Below, one piece after another: positions 1 to 9,505 of a DNA stretch of 64,000 bases. The notes below the pieces were generated by a model that was not told the DNA's origin, did no database searches, and worked only from the letters and a program-made list of their open reading frames with translations. Position numbers and translations under genes: made by a program. The DNA lies in contig MNCI01022206.1 of assembly GCA_015680685.1 (NCBI GenBank), forward strand, positions 642,475-706,474, read 5' to 3'. This DNA is from Gnetum montanum. Taxonomy: Eukaryota > Streptophyta > Gnetopsida > Gnetales > Gnetaceae. How positions within the stretch are numbered: the first letter of the stretch is position 1; each line of letters starts with the position of its first letter.

Positions 1-86
1 NNNNNNNNNNNNNNNNNNNNNNNNNNNNNNNNNNNNNNNNNNNNNNNNNNNNNNNNNNNNNNNNNNNNNNNNNNNNNNNNNNNNNN
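1..86. other. assembly gap (run of N)
   Basis: The first 86 bases are N. By comparison with GP2, the missing DNA to the left should hold the remaining roughly 1 kb of the GP1 3' region and its 3' LTR. Confidence 0.99.
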
Positions 87-311
87 TGCAAACATAACTC
101 CAAGAAGACAAGAAAACCACAAGCGAATGAGTTAGCGAACACTTCAGACATGAATGTGACTAATGCAAATGGAGGCACCATGTGAAACTTAAAGCAAACA
201 AAATGAGCAGAAGTAGTGTTGTCAGAGCTGATGTGATGAATGATGCAGCAGGCATTGAGGAAGAAATGTCATGAATTATAGCAGCAGATGATTGTGCTAG
301 AAATGATATGG

Positions 312-535
312 TTAGTTTATAGTCTTGACAGATTGTAGTGGGTTAGTTTTACATCATAACCCATTGGACGTTGCCAGTTTATTGTTGTAGCGGACGGTAT
401 GATGCTAGTTTATAGTCATGGCGGACTATGAAGAGGCAAGCTAGTTTATAGTCTTAGCGGACTCTGGTGAATGGGTGTGACAGTTTAGTGTCATGTCAGA
501 TGAAGCTCTGTGGTGTCAGTTTACCATCATGATGC
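312..535. repeat. imperfect TAGTTTATAGTC...GCGGAC repeats
   Basis: About seven or eight imperfect units, spaced roughly 30-45 bp apart, share a core like TAGTTTATAGTCNTRGCGGAC. Related units occur in GP2 (about 15388-15560) and, unexpectedly, inside the gag coding frames of both GP copies (near 2297, 2389, 17260, 17290, 18750, 18780). Confidence 0.75.
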
Positions 536-677
536 CAGGACTGTCAGGGTGGATGCATGCATGTGCATTCGTACGATCCTGTAAACAAAAGCAACTAGAG
601 AAAACAATGTTAAATAGCCACTGCAGAAAACATGAATTGAAATGTGCAAGTGAATAGAAAATATTGTGAAAATGTGG

Positions 678-962
678 TAGTTTAAGGCCTTTTCGGGCCA
701 CATGTTCTAGTTTAAGGCCTTTTTGGGCCATGGTTTAGTTTAAGGCCTTTTCGGGCCACATGTTCTAGTTTAAGGCCTTTTCGGGCCATGGTTTAGTTTA
801 AGGCCTTTTCGGGCCATGGTTTAGTTTAAGGCCTTTTCGGGCCACATGTTCTAGTTTAAGGCCTTTTCGGGCCATGGTTTAGTTTAAGGCCTTTTCGGGC
901 CACATGTTCTAGTTTAAGGCCTTTTCGGGCCATGGTTTAGTTTAAGGCCTTTTCGGGCCATG
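678..962. repeat. 28/30-bp tandem array, about 10 units
   Basis: Ten head-to-tail units start with TAGTTTAAGGCCTTTTCGGG. Two unit types alternate irregularly: 30 bp (ending CCACATGTTC) and 28 bp (ending CCATGGTT). Units start at 678, 708, 736, 766, 794, 822, 852, 880, 910 and 938. All but the second keep the CpG in TTTTCGGG. GP2 has a single diverged unit at about 15764-15793. Confidence 0.95.
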
Positions 963-1148
963 AGAGAACGCGTAAGCTAATACAATACAAACTAAGGTAA
1001 CATATGCACAATGAACAAAGGTGAGAAGTGGGCGGGGATTAGACGTGTCTTTGGCCACAAGGGAGTCTTGATTATGTGGTTGTTTCTTAGTTGAACATGG
1101 TCTAAGAGGCGTGCTAGTTTGCTTTGGGAGGCTTTCAATTTTTACCCC

Positions 1149-1595
1149 TCATTCGGGTGTTTTAGCTCTAGGTGTTGTGTTTGTTGTTGTGGGTGTTGCT
1201 TCAAGAGGCTCCTCTTTCAAGACCTGTGACATGTCTATGTTGTGGTCAGCTTGAAAAGGAGTGTTGTCACCATGTATAATGACTTGTCCACCTTCGTATG
1301 GAAGGTGGATTTCTTGATGTATCGGTGAGGAAACGGCTCGTTGTTGTGCTAGCCAAGGTCTACCAAGAATCATGTTGAAACTGGGCATCTCTTCTATGAC
1401 AGTGAATTCTACGTTGGTGGGGAATAGTTCTCCTACCACAAAGGCTAAGTTGATTGTGCCCTTAACTATGACACATGATCCATTGAAAGATTTTAAACAC
1501 ATGATTTCTGTTGGCATGATCTCATCTGCCATGCCTAGTTTGTCGATGACGGAGTATAGAACTACGTTTGTTACCGCACCATCATCAACGTGCAC
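1149..1595 (-). pseudogene. GP1 retropepsin (aspartic protease) domain
   Basis: C-terminal part of the GP1 gag-protease frame; by family it would be the protease that matures Gag. The active-site region is visible as VDDGAVTNVV, matching the D-[DST]-G-[AS] retropepsin motif with the first Asp present, and the second conserved block as MILGRPWLAQQ about 80 residues later. The frame continues upstream without a frameshift but through TGA and TAA codons, so the methionine at 1595 is not a genuine start. Translation ends with TGA at 1149, about 45 residues beyond the ILGRPW block, and no RT follows. The GP2 copy ends within a few codons of the same point. The element is unlikely to make this protein now because of the stops in gag. 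Confidence 0.85.
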
Positions 1596-1718
1596 TCTGT
1601 GAATGGTACATTGCCCAACACGTACATTAATCGATAATGGAGCTGTTGTGACTTCCCCTCATTCAGGGTTGACTTTAACTGCATCATCACGAAAGGCTAA
1701 GGTGTTTGAACCCAATCC

Positions 1719-2711
1719 TTATGGTGTGTGTTGTGAAATCATTGCATGGATGGATTCCATGTTAGTAGGAATGTCCTCTGTAACAGGAATGGATGCTAAC
1801 GTTTGCGCTAAGGCTTCGCGATGAGCCGATGATGTCATGACCAAATCGTACAAGCTCATGGTTGTATTCTTTTGTTTGAGCATTTGTTTCACTTGGGCTA
1901 GTGTAGCTACGAATTCTATGTTGTCTGCCGTTGTGTTGGTTGCCTCTGTATGGGTTGAGGGCTTGGGCCTGGTTTGTTTGAGATTAGGAGCAGGGCCCCC
2001 AATGTTCAGTTGTTGTATACTAGGTGTGTCTTTCGTTTCAGCTGTGGGTGTTGTTCGTTGTTCAGTTTTCCTCTTCTGTAGCCATTTGGTAGGCTTATCC
2101 GTGTTGTTGGCAAGGTTGACTCTTGAGGGAGGAGAGGTTGAGATGTTTTCTACGGTTGGGCTCAAGGTAAGTGAGGGGCCATCGCGTGGTGGCACTTTTA
2201 CGACAAATGGTAGTTTGGGAGGTGTCCTTGTTATTTGACTAGCTTGTTGTGGCACCTTGATAATGAAAGGTTTCTTTGCTATTGTCGTTGGTGCAACATG
2301 CCAGTTTAATGTCTTAGCAGACGACTGTGATGGTACTTTGACCAAAAAGGGTGTTTTCGGTGCTCGGGATTGTGTTGAATCTTGCCAGTTTAACGTCTTA
2401 GTGGACGTGTGAGGTGGTGGTACTTTGACCACGAAAGGGGTCGTCGGTGCTCTAGGTGACACCTTGATGACGATGGGAGGCTCCTTGCTCATGGAGGTGG
2501 AGGGGATTGTTGCCTTGATAGGAGGCACACGAATCACAAAAGGTTGCTGCACAGGTTTAAGCTTACTATCTATGCCAATGAAGTTTATAACATAGGGGGC
2601 ATCGTCTATGCTCGGTTGATTCAGGGTGTTGATGTTCAGTTGGCCCCGTTCTATCATTGCTTGTAGATCATCCTTTAACGCACGACAAGTGTCGGTATTG
2701 TGACCGGACAT
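1719..2711 (-). pseudogene. GP1 gag C-terminal segment with PF(V/I)(V/I)KVP repeats
   Basis: A stop-free stretch of 330 codons in the gag-protease frame. It begins just after a zinc-knuckle remnant (reading through an upstream TGA gives CHYHQMSGHNTDTC, a degenerate CX2H...H...C pattern), followed by the LKDDLQAMIERGQL stretch typical of plant Ty3 gag. Then about six copies of a PF(V/I)(V/I)KVP-type motif are separated by Ser/Thr/Pro-rich spacers, and the peptide KTLNW occurs twice. The last part resembles the N-terminal extension of plant Ty3 proteases. It ends at an in-frame TAA, and the frame then runs on to the protease. The role of the repeated motif is unknown; a disordered linker is an inference. 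Confidence 0.75.
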
Positions 2712-3113
2712 TTGGTGGTAGTGACAGAATCGGTCTAACTTGAAATGTCATGGAACTGGGGGCTCGTTTGGTGCTGCTAAGGTGGGATTCCTTAGTAGCT
2801 CGCAGTACCTATCGTGTCTTCGGTGGGCATTTTCCGCTACTTGTTTGTATTGGATTTGCCCAGTTCTAAGGAGTTGCTCTAGGAGTTCCAAAGGTCGTGT
2901 AGGTAGAGGTGTGTACTTAGAGCGATCCTAGCGCTGAAAGTTGGGCCTTGGGGTGGCCCCTGTTGTTGTAGGTGGGTTGCTATTGGTGTCAGTTGTTTTT
3001 GTGCTTGCGGCCACAGTTTCCGTTATTGCCTTTTATTTGGCAACATGTTGGTTCTTGTAAGCCACATAGGCAGGGTCATTGCTGGCTTGTGCAGCTTGTT
3101 CAATGTTCTTGAT

Positions 3114-3929
3114 CTATGTGAATGCTTGGCTCAACATTTGAGCACTTAGGTAGTACAGTTTTGACTTAATGAAGTCATTCACGGCTCCCTTCAGAATCGT
3201 AAGCAAATACTTTTCAGGGATGGGCTCATGAAGTTCGTTCAGGGCTACACTCCATTGTTGGATGAACTTTTGCACAAGCTCCAGTGGTGCTTGTTTCACC
3301 TGTATCAGACTGTCAAGTGTGGCTTCAGGCTTGAGGTTGTACTTAAACTGGGTAACAAACTGATGTAACAGATCCTCCAGAGAGGATATGGAGTTACGAG
3401 GCAAGGCTCGGTACCAGTCTAAGGCTACACTCGTTAAGGACATAGCAAACACGCGCAAGATTATGTGGGGCCAGGCTTGAAGCAATAGAGTTTCTGATCG
3501 AAACGTGACTAAGTGAGCATTTGGATCTTCCTTCCCATTGTACTTGGTTAACTGAGGCAGTGTGATTCCCTTGGGTAAAGCTAATGGTGGCACTAAAGAG
3601 CTAATCAGATCGTTGCGGTAGAAATCCAGTACTTTAACTTGTTCAGTGTTGTCAGCTTTGAGTTGCTTTACCTCATCCGCTAACGCTTGCATCATCTGTT
3701 TTACTTCTGCCAACTCTTGAACGGTAGGTAGATTAGTTGATTGGGGAGGTTGTTGGGTTGTAATTTGTTGCTGTGGAGCGATTTTCAGAGTTGTGGTTGT
3801 GGGGTGTGGCATGTTGAAGTGAGTGGGTTGTTGAACAATGGGTATGGTTCCTTGCCTAGCCACAAACTGTGAAGTGACACCCTGGATGTGCGGGGCCAAT
3901 GTAGTGAAAGTGGCCCCATGCATTTGCAC
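3114..3929 (-). pseudogene. GP1 gag capsid domain
   Basis: A 271-codon open stretch of the same frame. The N-terminal 90 residues are Gln/Thr/Pro-rich; a short coiled-coil-like segment follows (about residues 68-100, VQELAEVKQMM...EVKQLKAD). A retrotransposon gag (capsid) domain then runs from about residue 120, recognisable by KYNGKEDPNAHLVTF, ALDWYRALPRNSI, LEDLLHQFVTQFKYN and the LVQKFIQQW block. Gag forms the virus-like particle. An in-frame TAG at 3111-3113 interrupts it before the zinc-knuckle part. The methionine at 3929 is internal to the frame; the more likely start is at 4400. Confidence 0.85.
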
Positions 3930-4400
3930 GTGTGGTATATACTAGGTGGAGATGGGGGTGGGTAATCTCTATTGGGATACCGGTGCTTGTGTGCTCGTTG
4001 ATGCTTGGTGAGTGGTCGTCTGTCCCATGCGAGGATGGAGTGATGGATTCACGTAGGCATGGGGACTGAGGGTGTGGTATGAATCCTCAAGTTCAGATTG
4101 TGCCTCGAAGTCATCTACATCATGTTGGTTTTGGGGCTCCTCATTGGGTTGCCGTGAGTTTTGGCTTCTTGCCAGAAGGAGCTGGGAGATGAGTTTATGC
4201 TAAGGTTTAGAAAGGGGGATGATGTCATATACAGAGGGGAGGAATTCGTGACCTCCCATGTATATGTGCTCGAAGTTTCATTTTGCCTCATGTTCTATGG
4301 TGTCAAGAGGAAGGTTGGCTTGAATCTTCACACAGATGTAGTTATACTATTCTTGTGTGGGGACTATGAAGGCCTGTGCATTAGAGGTCTGGGACTCCAT

Positions 4401-5080
4401 GGTGATGTGTGACGGGGCAACGTACAAGTTGGTTAACAAGTGCCGAGTGTGTTTCGGGCTAAGTGTTCAGAGTGTTCGGTGTGTGAAACTGAAAATTTTT
4501 CTAAGTGCCGTGCGTGTACGGAGTAAACAGGAGAAAATTTGGCTAAGTATGAAATTATGAACCGTAGTTGGACGTGGATGGCAATCTCGGGTAAGAGGAA
4601 GTCATCTCGGAATCGTTATGTTGTGTGTATGGTATGTCTTAGACAAGGTGATTCATGTTGGTGGCCGTTAGTACTTAGACTAGTTTGAAGTAGATGCGAA
4701 TCGCAGCGAATTCAGCTTTGAAAAGGGCCCGTTTTGGGTGTTTTTGTTGAAAAAACACTGTAGCGGTACTGTAGCAGTAGTGTAGCAGCGTAAACACTAT
4801 AGCAGCATAAAAACACTGTAGCATACGTTGGAACACTGTAGCATATGCTGAGACACTGTAGCATACGCTGAGACACTGTATCATATGCTGGGACACTGTA
4901 GCAGCGTATACGGCCAGACGCTGTAGCAACGTAAAAACACTGTAGCAGCATAAACGCTGGGAATTTGTAAACAAAGTTATCGTATGGTTAAATCAGCGTA
5001 GACGCTGGAGGACTTACAGATGGTGAGTTTTAAACAGGGCAGCATAGATGCTGGAAAGTTTGCAGGTAAGGTTTTTAGGA
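4401..5080 (-). other. GP1 leader between primer site and gag
   Basis: Non-coding leader. The part near gag has AAAATTTGGCTAAGTATGAA-like words that correspond to the GP2 leader repeat (19480-19700). The central part is a separate short tandem array, listed below. Confidence 0.6.
4745..4965. repeat. short tandem repeats, ACACTGTAGCA core
   Basis: About ten imperfect units of roughly 18-24 bp contain ACACTGTAGCATACGCTGAG or variants (GTAGCAGCGTA, GTATCATATGCTG). Two overlapping minus-strand frames of 79 and 99 codons here are low-complexity artefacts of the array. Confidence 0.85.
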
Positions 5081-5100
5081 GGCCCTCCTTCTAGCGTCAA
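5081..5100 (-). promoter_or_regulatory. GP1 primer-binding site
   Basis: On the minus strand the sequence just inside the LTR reads TTGACGCTAGAAGGAGGGCC. GP2 has TTGGCACTAGAAGGAGGGCC at the same place and TAT-D has TAGTGCTAAAAGGAGGGCT, giving a consensus TGGCGCTAGAAGGAGGGCC. A leading TGG pairs with the CCA end of a tRNA. I have not assigned the tRNA. Confidence 0.75.
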
Positions 5101-5104
5101 TTTC

Positions 5105-6509
5105 TGTACTGCCTGAAATCGTCGGTCTCCAGCTGGAAGGAAAACCAAGATCGTGGGATCGCAGGGCGAGCACAGAAGACCCTACCTTCGCCTGAGGGCG
5201 AGCTGGAATGCACAAAGGCAGAGTACCTTGAGTGGTCCACACGCGGATCAGACAAAGATTTCCCCGAACGTACACTGAAATGCTATACGCTGGGTTATAC
5301 GTAAATAATGTAGTAGTGTAAGCGGAGCATAAATAATGTAGACGATGCAAACAGCACGTAAACGTAAATGGACATAAACAGAGCACATGCAACAATTAAT
5401 AGAAACTGTAGACGATCACAGGAAGAAAATGTAACAATGGTATTATAGAATCAAAGTACAGTGCATCGGTCTAACGCAGTTGTGGTGAAACACAAGGTGG
5501 ACAAAAAGCCCCGGTGAATGCAGGGATGGCTGGGCTGGTATACACTATAGGCACGGCGTAGAGACTATGCACGGCATACAGGTTTTCCAGCGTAAGAGGG
5601 TTTTTGCTCTGGTGCGTAGCGTGAATGTTCTCTGGTATGCTCTAGGATTTTTGCCAACCGTCTTGGTTTTAGTGAAAAATTGGGGTTTTATACAGGGTTT
5701 TGACGGTGGACTCGGGTTGGGAGACACGTGGCACGTTGACCTGGTGGAAGATATGTTACAACTGGATAGCGTATAGCATGCCAGCATACAGGATGCCAGC
5801 GTAAGCATATGGCATGCCAGCGTAAGCGTATAGTATGCCAACGTAAGCCAAAAATGTACCCAGCATATAGACATGAAAATGCTTCATTTTAAAATTAAAA
5901 ATTGATTTTTGGGTGCCTGAGAGCTACTAGAAACCCTGGGGAAGGTCTTGGGGGGTCCAGACGCTCGATTCTGGCATGCTTTCACTCATTTCTGGGGCCC
6001 GAAAGTCTCTCTACGCTGGCTGCACCCTGGGTGTATACGCTGGGCGTACAGGAATGAAAGACCATTATTTGGAGCCCAAAATTTGATTTTCAAGAGCCTG
6101 AGACCTGCTGGGAACCCTGGGGAAGGTCCTGGGGGGTTCAAACGCTCGATTCTGGCATGCTTTGACTCATTTTTGGGGCCCGAAAATCTCTCTACGCTGG
6201 CTGCACCCTGGGCGTATACGTTGGGCGTACAGGAATGAAAGACCATCATTTGGAGCCAAAAATTTGATTTTCAAGAGCCTGAGACCTACTGGGGAGCTTG
6301 GGGAAGGTCCTGGGGGGTCCAGACACTCGATTATGGCCTGTTTAGACTCATTTTTAGGGCCTAAAAGTCTCTCTACGCTGGCTGCACCTTGGCCGTATAC
6401 GCCGGGCGTACAGGAATGAAAGACCATCATTTGGAGCCCAAAATTTGATTTTCAAGTGCCTGAGACCTGCTAGGGACACTGGGGAAGGTCTTAGGGGGTC
6501 TAGACACTC
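5105..6509 (-). repeat. GP1 5' LTR, truncated at 6510
   Basis: On the plus strand the LTR begins TGTACTGCCTGAAA at 5105, five bases beyond the primer site. Blocks such as GGCAGAGTACCTTGAGTGGTC match the GP2 LTR (GGCAGAGTGCCCTAAATGGTC). It holds short ATGCCAGCGTAAGC-type repeats at about 5775-5845 and a 181-bp tandem array from about 5898. The other LTR end is not present because the contig stops at the N at 6510. At 1405 bp and still incomplete, it is longer than either GP2 LTR. Confidence 0.7.
5898..6509. repeat. 181-bp tandem repeat, about 3.4 units
   Basis: Units start near 5898, 6079, 6260 and 6441. The block CTCTCTACGCTGGCTGCACC recurs at a 181-bp step (6001, 6182 and 6363 mark the same point). 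Units are about 90% alike by eye. Frames on both strands (5948-6238, 5986-6249, 6162-6419, 6167-6430) repeat the same peptides and are repeat artefacts. Confidence 0.95.
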
Positions 6510-6510
6510 N
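6510..6510. other. single ambiguous base at a likely contig junction
   Basis: One N separates the GC-richer, little-decayed 181-bp array from AT-rich, heavily decayed ORF3 sequence of ATH-A. Both sides are cut mid-feature at exactly this base. Confidence 0.9.
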
Positions 6511-7968
6511 TGCCTACAAATGTTTACTCATCTTGAAGTGTAGATATGTCTAGTATAGATGCCATAGATGTATTTAATGCTTTAGTGAAACAATCAGTAA
6601 CAACTTTAGTTGTTATTTCTTGCCCCTAGTGTTGCATCACCAGGACAATTACTCCTTTGCCTTCCTCCAAACACACCAAGAAAGTGGTGGCATTCCTAGA
6701 TATTTCTAGGAATAAATGGTGTTGAGATAAAGAGACCATCACCTCCAAAGCATTAGGATCTAACCTTGTGGGTAGTTACATTCATTGGGTAGAGAAGATT
6801 GGTCCACCCCTCTCCATTTGGCTAACTGTTTGAGCCACCTCATTAAGGTGACCCATTGCTAGTGAGTACATAGATGAATCTACCCCACTCATTCATGTAT
6901 GTTGCTCTTGTTCACTCAAGAACTATTTTCAAATTTTTTGCAAGTGCTAAATGGATGCATAGGCTTGTAGCTTTGTTTCCTAACTAGATGGTGGTGGTGA
7001 CTACTCCTCTTCTTGGATCATCATTGGTGTCATGTTTTTCATGATCTCAGACCATGAGGCCACATGAGCATGCTTGATGGAATTGTTGGAGTAGTAGATG
7101 ATACCTACCCTTTTACAAAGTTTTTGGGTGAGGCATGGAAAGGGTATGGTCTTCCATCCACATTCATTTTCTTAAAAATGCTTCTTGATCTCCAAGTAGA
7201 GTAGTTATGGAAGGTTGACAGAATATTTCTTACTTAGAGTGGTGCATGCTTGGGTGGAGAAGACAATCACCTTGCTTGGACTCACAATTGGGTTGTAGTG
7301 ATAGGCTATGATTTTAAAATAGATGAGCTCTGACATTGTGAACATGCCATACTTCTTACAATCAACCCTATAGCACCATTGTGTCCTCTTCTTCTTTGCC
7401 TCAAGATCATCCTTCATGGATAGTTTTGCCAACTGTGTCTCAGTGTCAAGCAACCCCAGCATCTATGCGATAGCCTCTACTGAGTAGGACACTTGAATGT
7501 CCTTGACTTTGACAATGGAACCTAACCTTCTATCATTCTAGAAGAGATATATCTCTCCCATGTGCCATTCCCCACTAGATGTGATGATTGGCCAAACAAA
7601 GAAGTTTGTAGTTGAGTCTTGACATTTGCTAGAGCTTTTTCTAGGAAAGGCTCAAAGTTATTCTCTTGAAGGACTAGTCATTGAACTTATTGGGACCTAA
7701 TAATGTCAAGGTAGGCTTGAGTCAAAGTGACCTTAAGGCCTGGTACGAGTTCAAACACTTCTCCTTGATGTGATTTTCTAGTAGGCACATCTTCTTCTGG
7801 AATCTATCAAATAGATTTCACTTCAGGCTCCTCAAGAAAAGGTCCCATTGCATGGGTTGCCCCTAATGGTTCTTAGGCTTTTTCTTGTTGGCCCCTTCTA
7901 GGTCTAGGCTACTTCCCTTGTGGTTGAGAGGGTTCCCCTTCTTGCAGGTACTTTTGTTTTGGTGCCAT
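6511..7968 (-). pseudogene. ATH-A ORF3, N-terminal part
   Basis: Starts at ATG 7968 (MAPKQKYLQEGEPSQPQGK, then TAG). The best-kept stretch is 7205-7462, with the patterns VSYSVEAIA, then about 60 residues on SELIYFKIIAYHYNPIVSPS and STQACTTLSKKYSVNLPYL. The same residues recur in ATH-B (about 39700-39900) and ATH-C (26780-27115). The pattern resembles the 'putative plant transposon protein' domain (Pfam Transposase_32-like) found in plant LTR elements after pol; this match is from memory. Function is not established; in Athila-type elements this position is occupied by an env-like ORF. Several stops are present, and the C-terminal half is missing at the gap. Confidence 0.6.
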
Positions 7969-8271
7969 ATGTAATCACAATGAGACCATGGGTTAGCAAT
8001 CATTATGTAACTTAAAGTAATTGGGATACCTTTATCTCTTAAGTATACGAAGTTGTTATTATGGCTAATTTAATTACTCTAATTATTATTTTATTTATGT
8101 GTTATCATTAATAAATTAGCCCAGAGGTTGTTGGAAGGGTTAACTATTGAAAAAGTTGATGTTTATATGTTGTTAAAGTTATTAATCCTTTGGGGGAGTT
8201 AGAAAATTTCTAAAAATTTTCATTGCTTCTTCATAAAAAACCTTAAGGTTTGCAGCCCCCATGATAAAGGT

Positions 8272-8278
8272 CTTACCT
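8272..8278 (-). promoter_or_regulatory. possible 5' splice site before ORF3 (ATH-A)
   Basis: Minus-strand AG|GTAAG in TACTAGAGGTAAGACC, between the TATA motif and the ORF3 start. ATH-B has CCAAAGGTAAGTTC (40753-40757) and ATH-C has AAGGGTAAGTAAAA (26071-26075) in the matching spacer. The GTAAG is kept although the flanks have drifted. The acceptor is not identified. Confidence 0.45.
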
Positions 8279-8406
8279 CTAGTAAGTGTAGGGTCAAAAA
8301 ATGAAGTGATTTGAACAAACTGTTGGGAAGTTAAGGGCTCTAAAAAATTACAAAAACTCCTTGTGTGTTATGAGCAAATGACAAAAAAATCCTAAGTTCT
8401 CAATAG

Positions 8407-8414
8407 TATATATA
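8407..8414 (-). promoter_or_regulatory. possible internal TATA box upstream of ORF3 (ATH-A)
   Basis: TATATATA on the minus strand, in TCCTATATATACTATTG. It lies about 440 bp upstream of the ORF3 ATG and 130 bp upstream of the AG|GTAAG motif. ATH-C has TCTATATATAGTAGTG in the aligned place. The sequence just upstream resembles the U3 part of the family LTR. Confidence 0.45.
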
Positions 8415-9310
8415 GGATGTAAGCACCATGTCGATGAGGCCTAGTCGACGAGGCCTTGTCAACACAATTAGCTATTTCGATGAGGCCTCATCGATGTAGT
8501 TGTTAACCACCATTGACTTTGGTCAAACTTGCAAAATAAAAGGAATTTTTGAATGAAATTGGCGATCAAATGAAAGCTCAAAATGCCAAGAATAGTATGA
8601 AAACATGAGAAGAGGATGTTGAAGCTTATAAATTTTGAAAATTGGAGAAAACTTGATTCAAGGGATGAACAAAATAAAAGGTTAAGTATCACTAAGTGAA
8701 ATACTCCATGGAATATGCAAAAGATAGGATTGTAGCAATGTCAAAGGTAAGGAACCTTAACTAACCAAACTAAGGGCTATGCAAGTGGGTCCTCCCCATA
8801 GTAGGCTCATGCCCTTTTTGCCCTTGCATAACCTCAACTGAAGAGTTTGTGGGCCCCACATTCAACTAATGGTCATGAAAAGTTAAGGACCAACCAAAAG
8901 GAATCTACTTAAGAATTCAAACACATTAGACCAAGACATAGAGCATAACATAAAACCTAGTAGTGAGGTGAGTTACAGTAGCATGGATGGATGATAGAGA
9001 AGGTGGAATGGAGTTTTGAATTGAGGTCATAAGAAGTTCCTTGTGGAATTTGTATTTAAAATGACCTAAGAAGTTCTATCCTTAGCCTAGACCAAAACCT
9101 TCTGCTTTTAGTGGGTTCACATCGCCACTCTAAGATGAATACACCCACTTGAGACACAAGAGTGCTTCCACAAGATAACCATCATTCCATAAGGAGAAGA
9201 AAAGAGAGAAGTACAAAGTGAGAGAGGGCTTTAGTTAGAGGGGAATTTTAGGCATAGGTACATGTCTTTCTAGTCTCATAATGAGTGCTTGTAGTCCATT
9301 TATTTGTTTG

Positions 9311-9505
9311 AGGGGTGTGCTTTGAATTTCCATGGTTTTTTTTCTTTTTCTTTTTTTTTCTAAAATGGAAATCACACCATGCAAGGACTTATTCATTTAT
9401 TTTGTTTAAGGGGTATGCTTTGAATTTCCATCATTTTTGTTGTTGTTTTCATTTGTTTCAAAATTTTTGGATGGGAACCACACCATGCAAAGACTTTATT
9501 TGACT
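9311..9505. repeat. 98-bp tandem duplication in ATH-A spacer
   Basis: AGGGGTGTGCTTTGAATTTC at 9311 and AGGGGTATGCTTTGAATTTC at 9409 start two copies, each ending ...CACACCATGCAARGACTT. ATH-B has one copy (about 41812-41940). Each copy includes a pyrimidine-rich tract (purine-rich on the element strand). Confidence 0.85.

Larger units (their letters stand above)
87..1148 (-). other. GP1 non-coding 3' region
   Basis: No coding frame is supported. The region aligns with the GP2 region from about 15200 to 16080: both carry a block of TAGTTTATAGTC-like repeats and then TAGTTTAAGGCC units. The short frame on the minus strand at 516-731 is a by-product of these repeats. Confidence 0.7.
1149..4400 (-). 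pseudogene. GP1 gag-protease frame, whole
   Basis: From the ATG at 4400 to the TGA at 1149 is one reading frame of 1084 codons. The open stretches starting at 4400, 3929, 2711 and 1595 are all in register, so there is no net frameshift. About ten stops interrupt it, including three in the first 70 codons and ones near 3951, 3111, 3035, 2930 and 2745 and at 1719 and about 1675. All can be explained by C-to-T change at CAA, CAG or CGA codons, or G-to-A at TGG, as expected from deamination of methylated cytosine in silenced repeats. Product order: N-terminal region, capsid, zinc-knuckle remnant, repeat linker, protease. Confidence 0.8.
87..6509 (-). mobile_element. GP1: gag-protease-only LTR retrotransposon, partial
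   Basis: Minus-strand LTR element. Read 5' to 3' on the minus strand it has a partial 5' LTR (6509-5105), primer site (5100-5081), leader (to 4401), a gag-protease frame (4400-1149) and a repeat-rich non-coding 3' region (1148-87). The 3' LTR is lost in the gap at the left edge. No RT, RNase H or integrase motif follows the protease. GP2 (13036-21255) has the same layout and collinear homology, so the absence of pol domains belongs to the family and is not a private deletion. CpG dinucleotides are frequent here and scarce in GP2, which suggests GP1 is the younger copy. Confidence 0.85.

Noticed and set aside
678-962. 28/30-bp repeats as a CRISPR array
   Set aside because: The whole period is repeat; there are no variable spacers.
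1837-2238. Plus-strand frame of 133 codons
   Set aside because: It is antisense to the GP1 gag-protease frame, whose domains and homologue in GP2 fix the coding strand.
4675-4974. Two minus-strand frames of 79 and 99 codons, rich in Tyr and Cys
   Set aside because: They translate the ACACTGTAGCA tandem array and have no independent support.
5948-6430. Four overlapping frames of 85-96 codons on both strands
   Set aside because: They repeat the same peptides at the 181-bp period; they are products of the tandem repeat, not genes.
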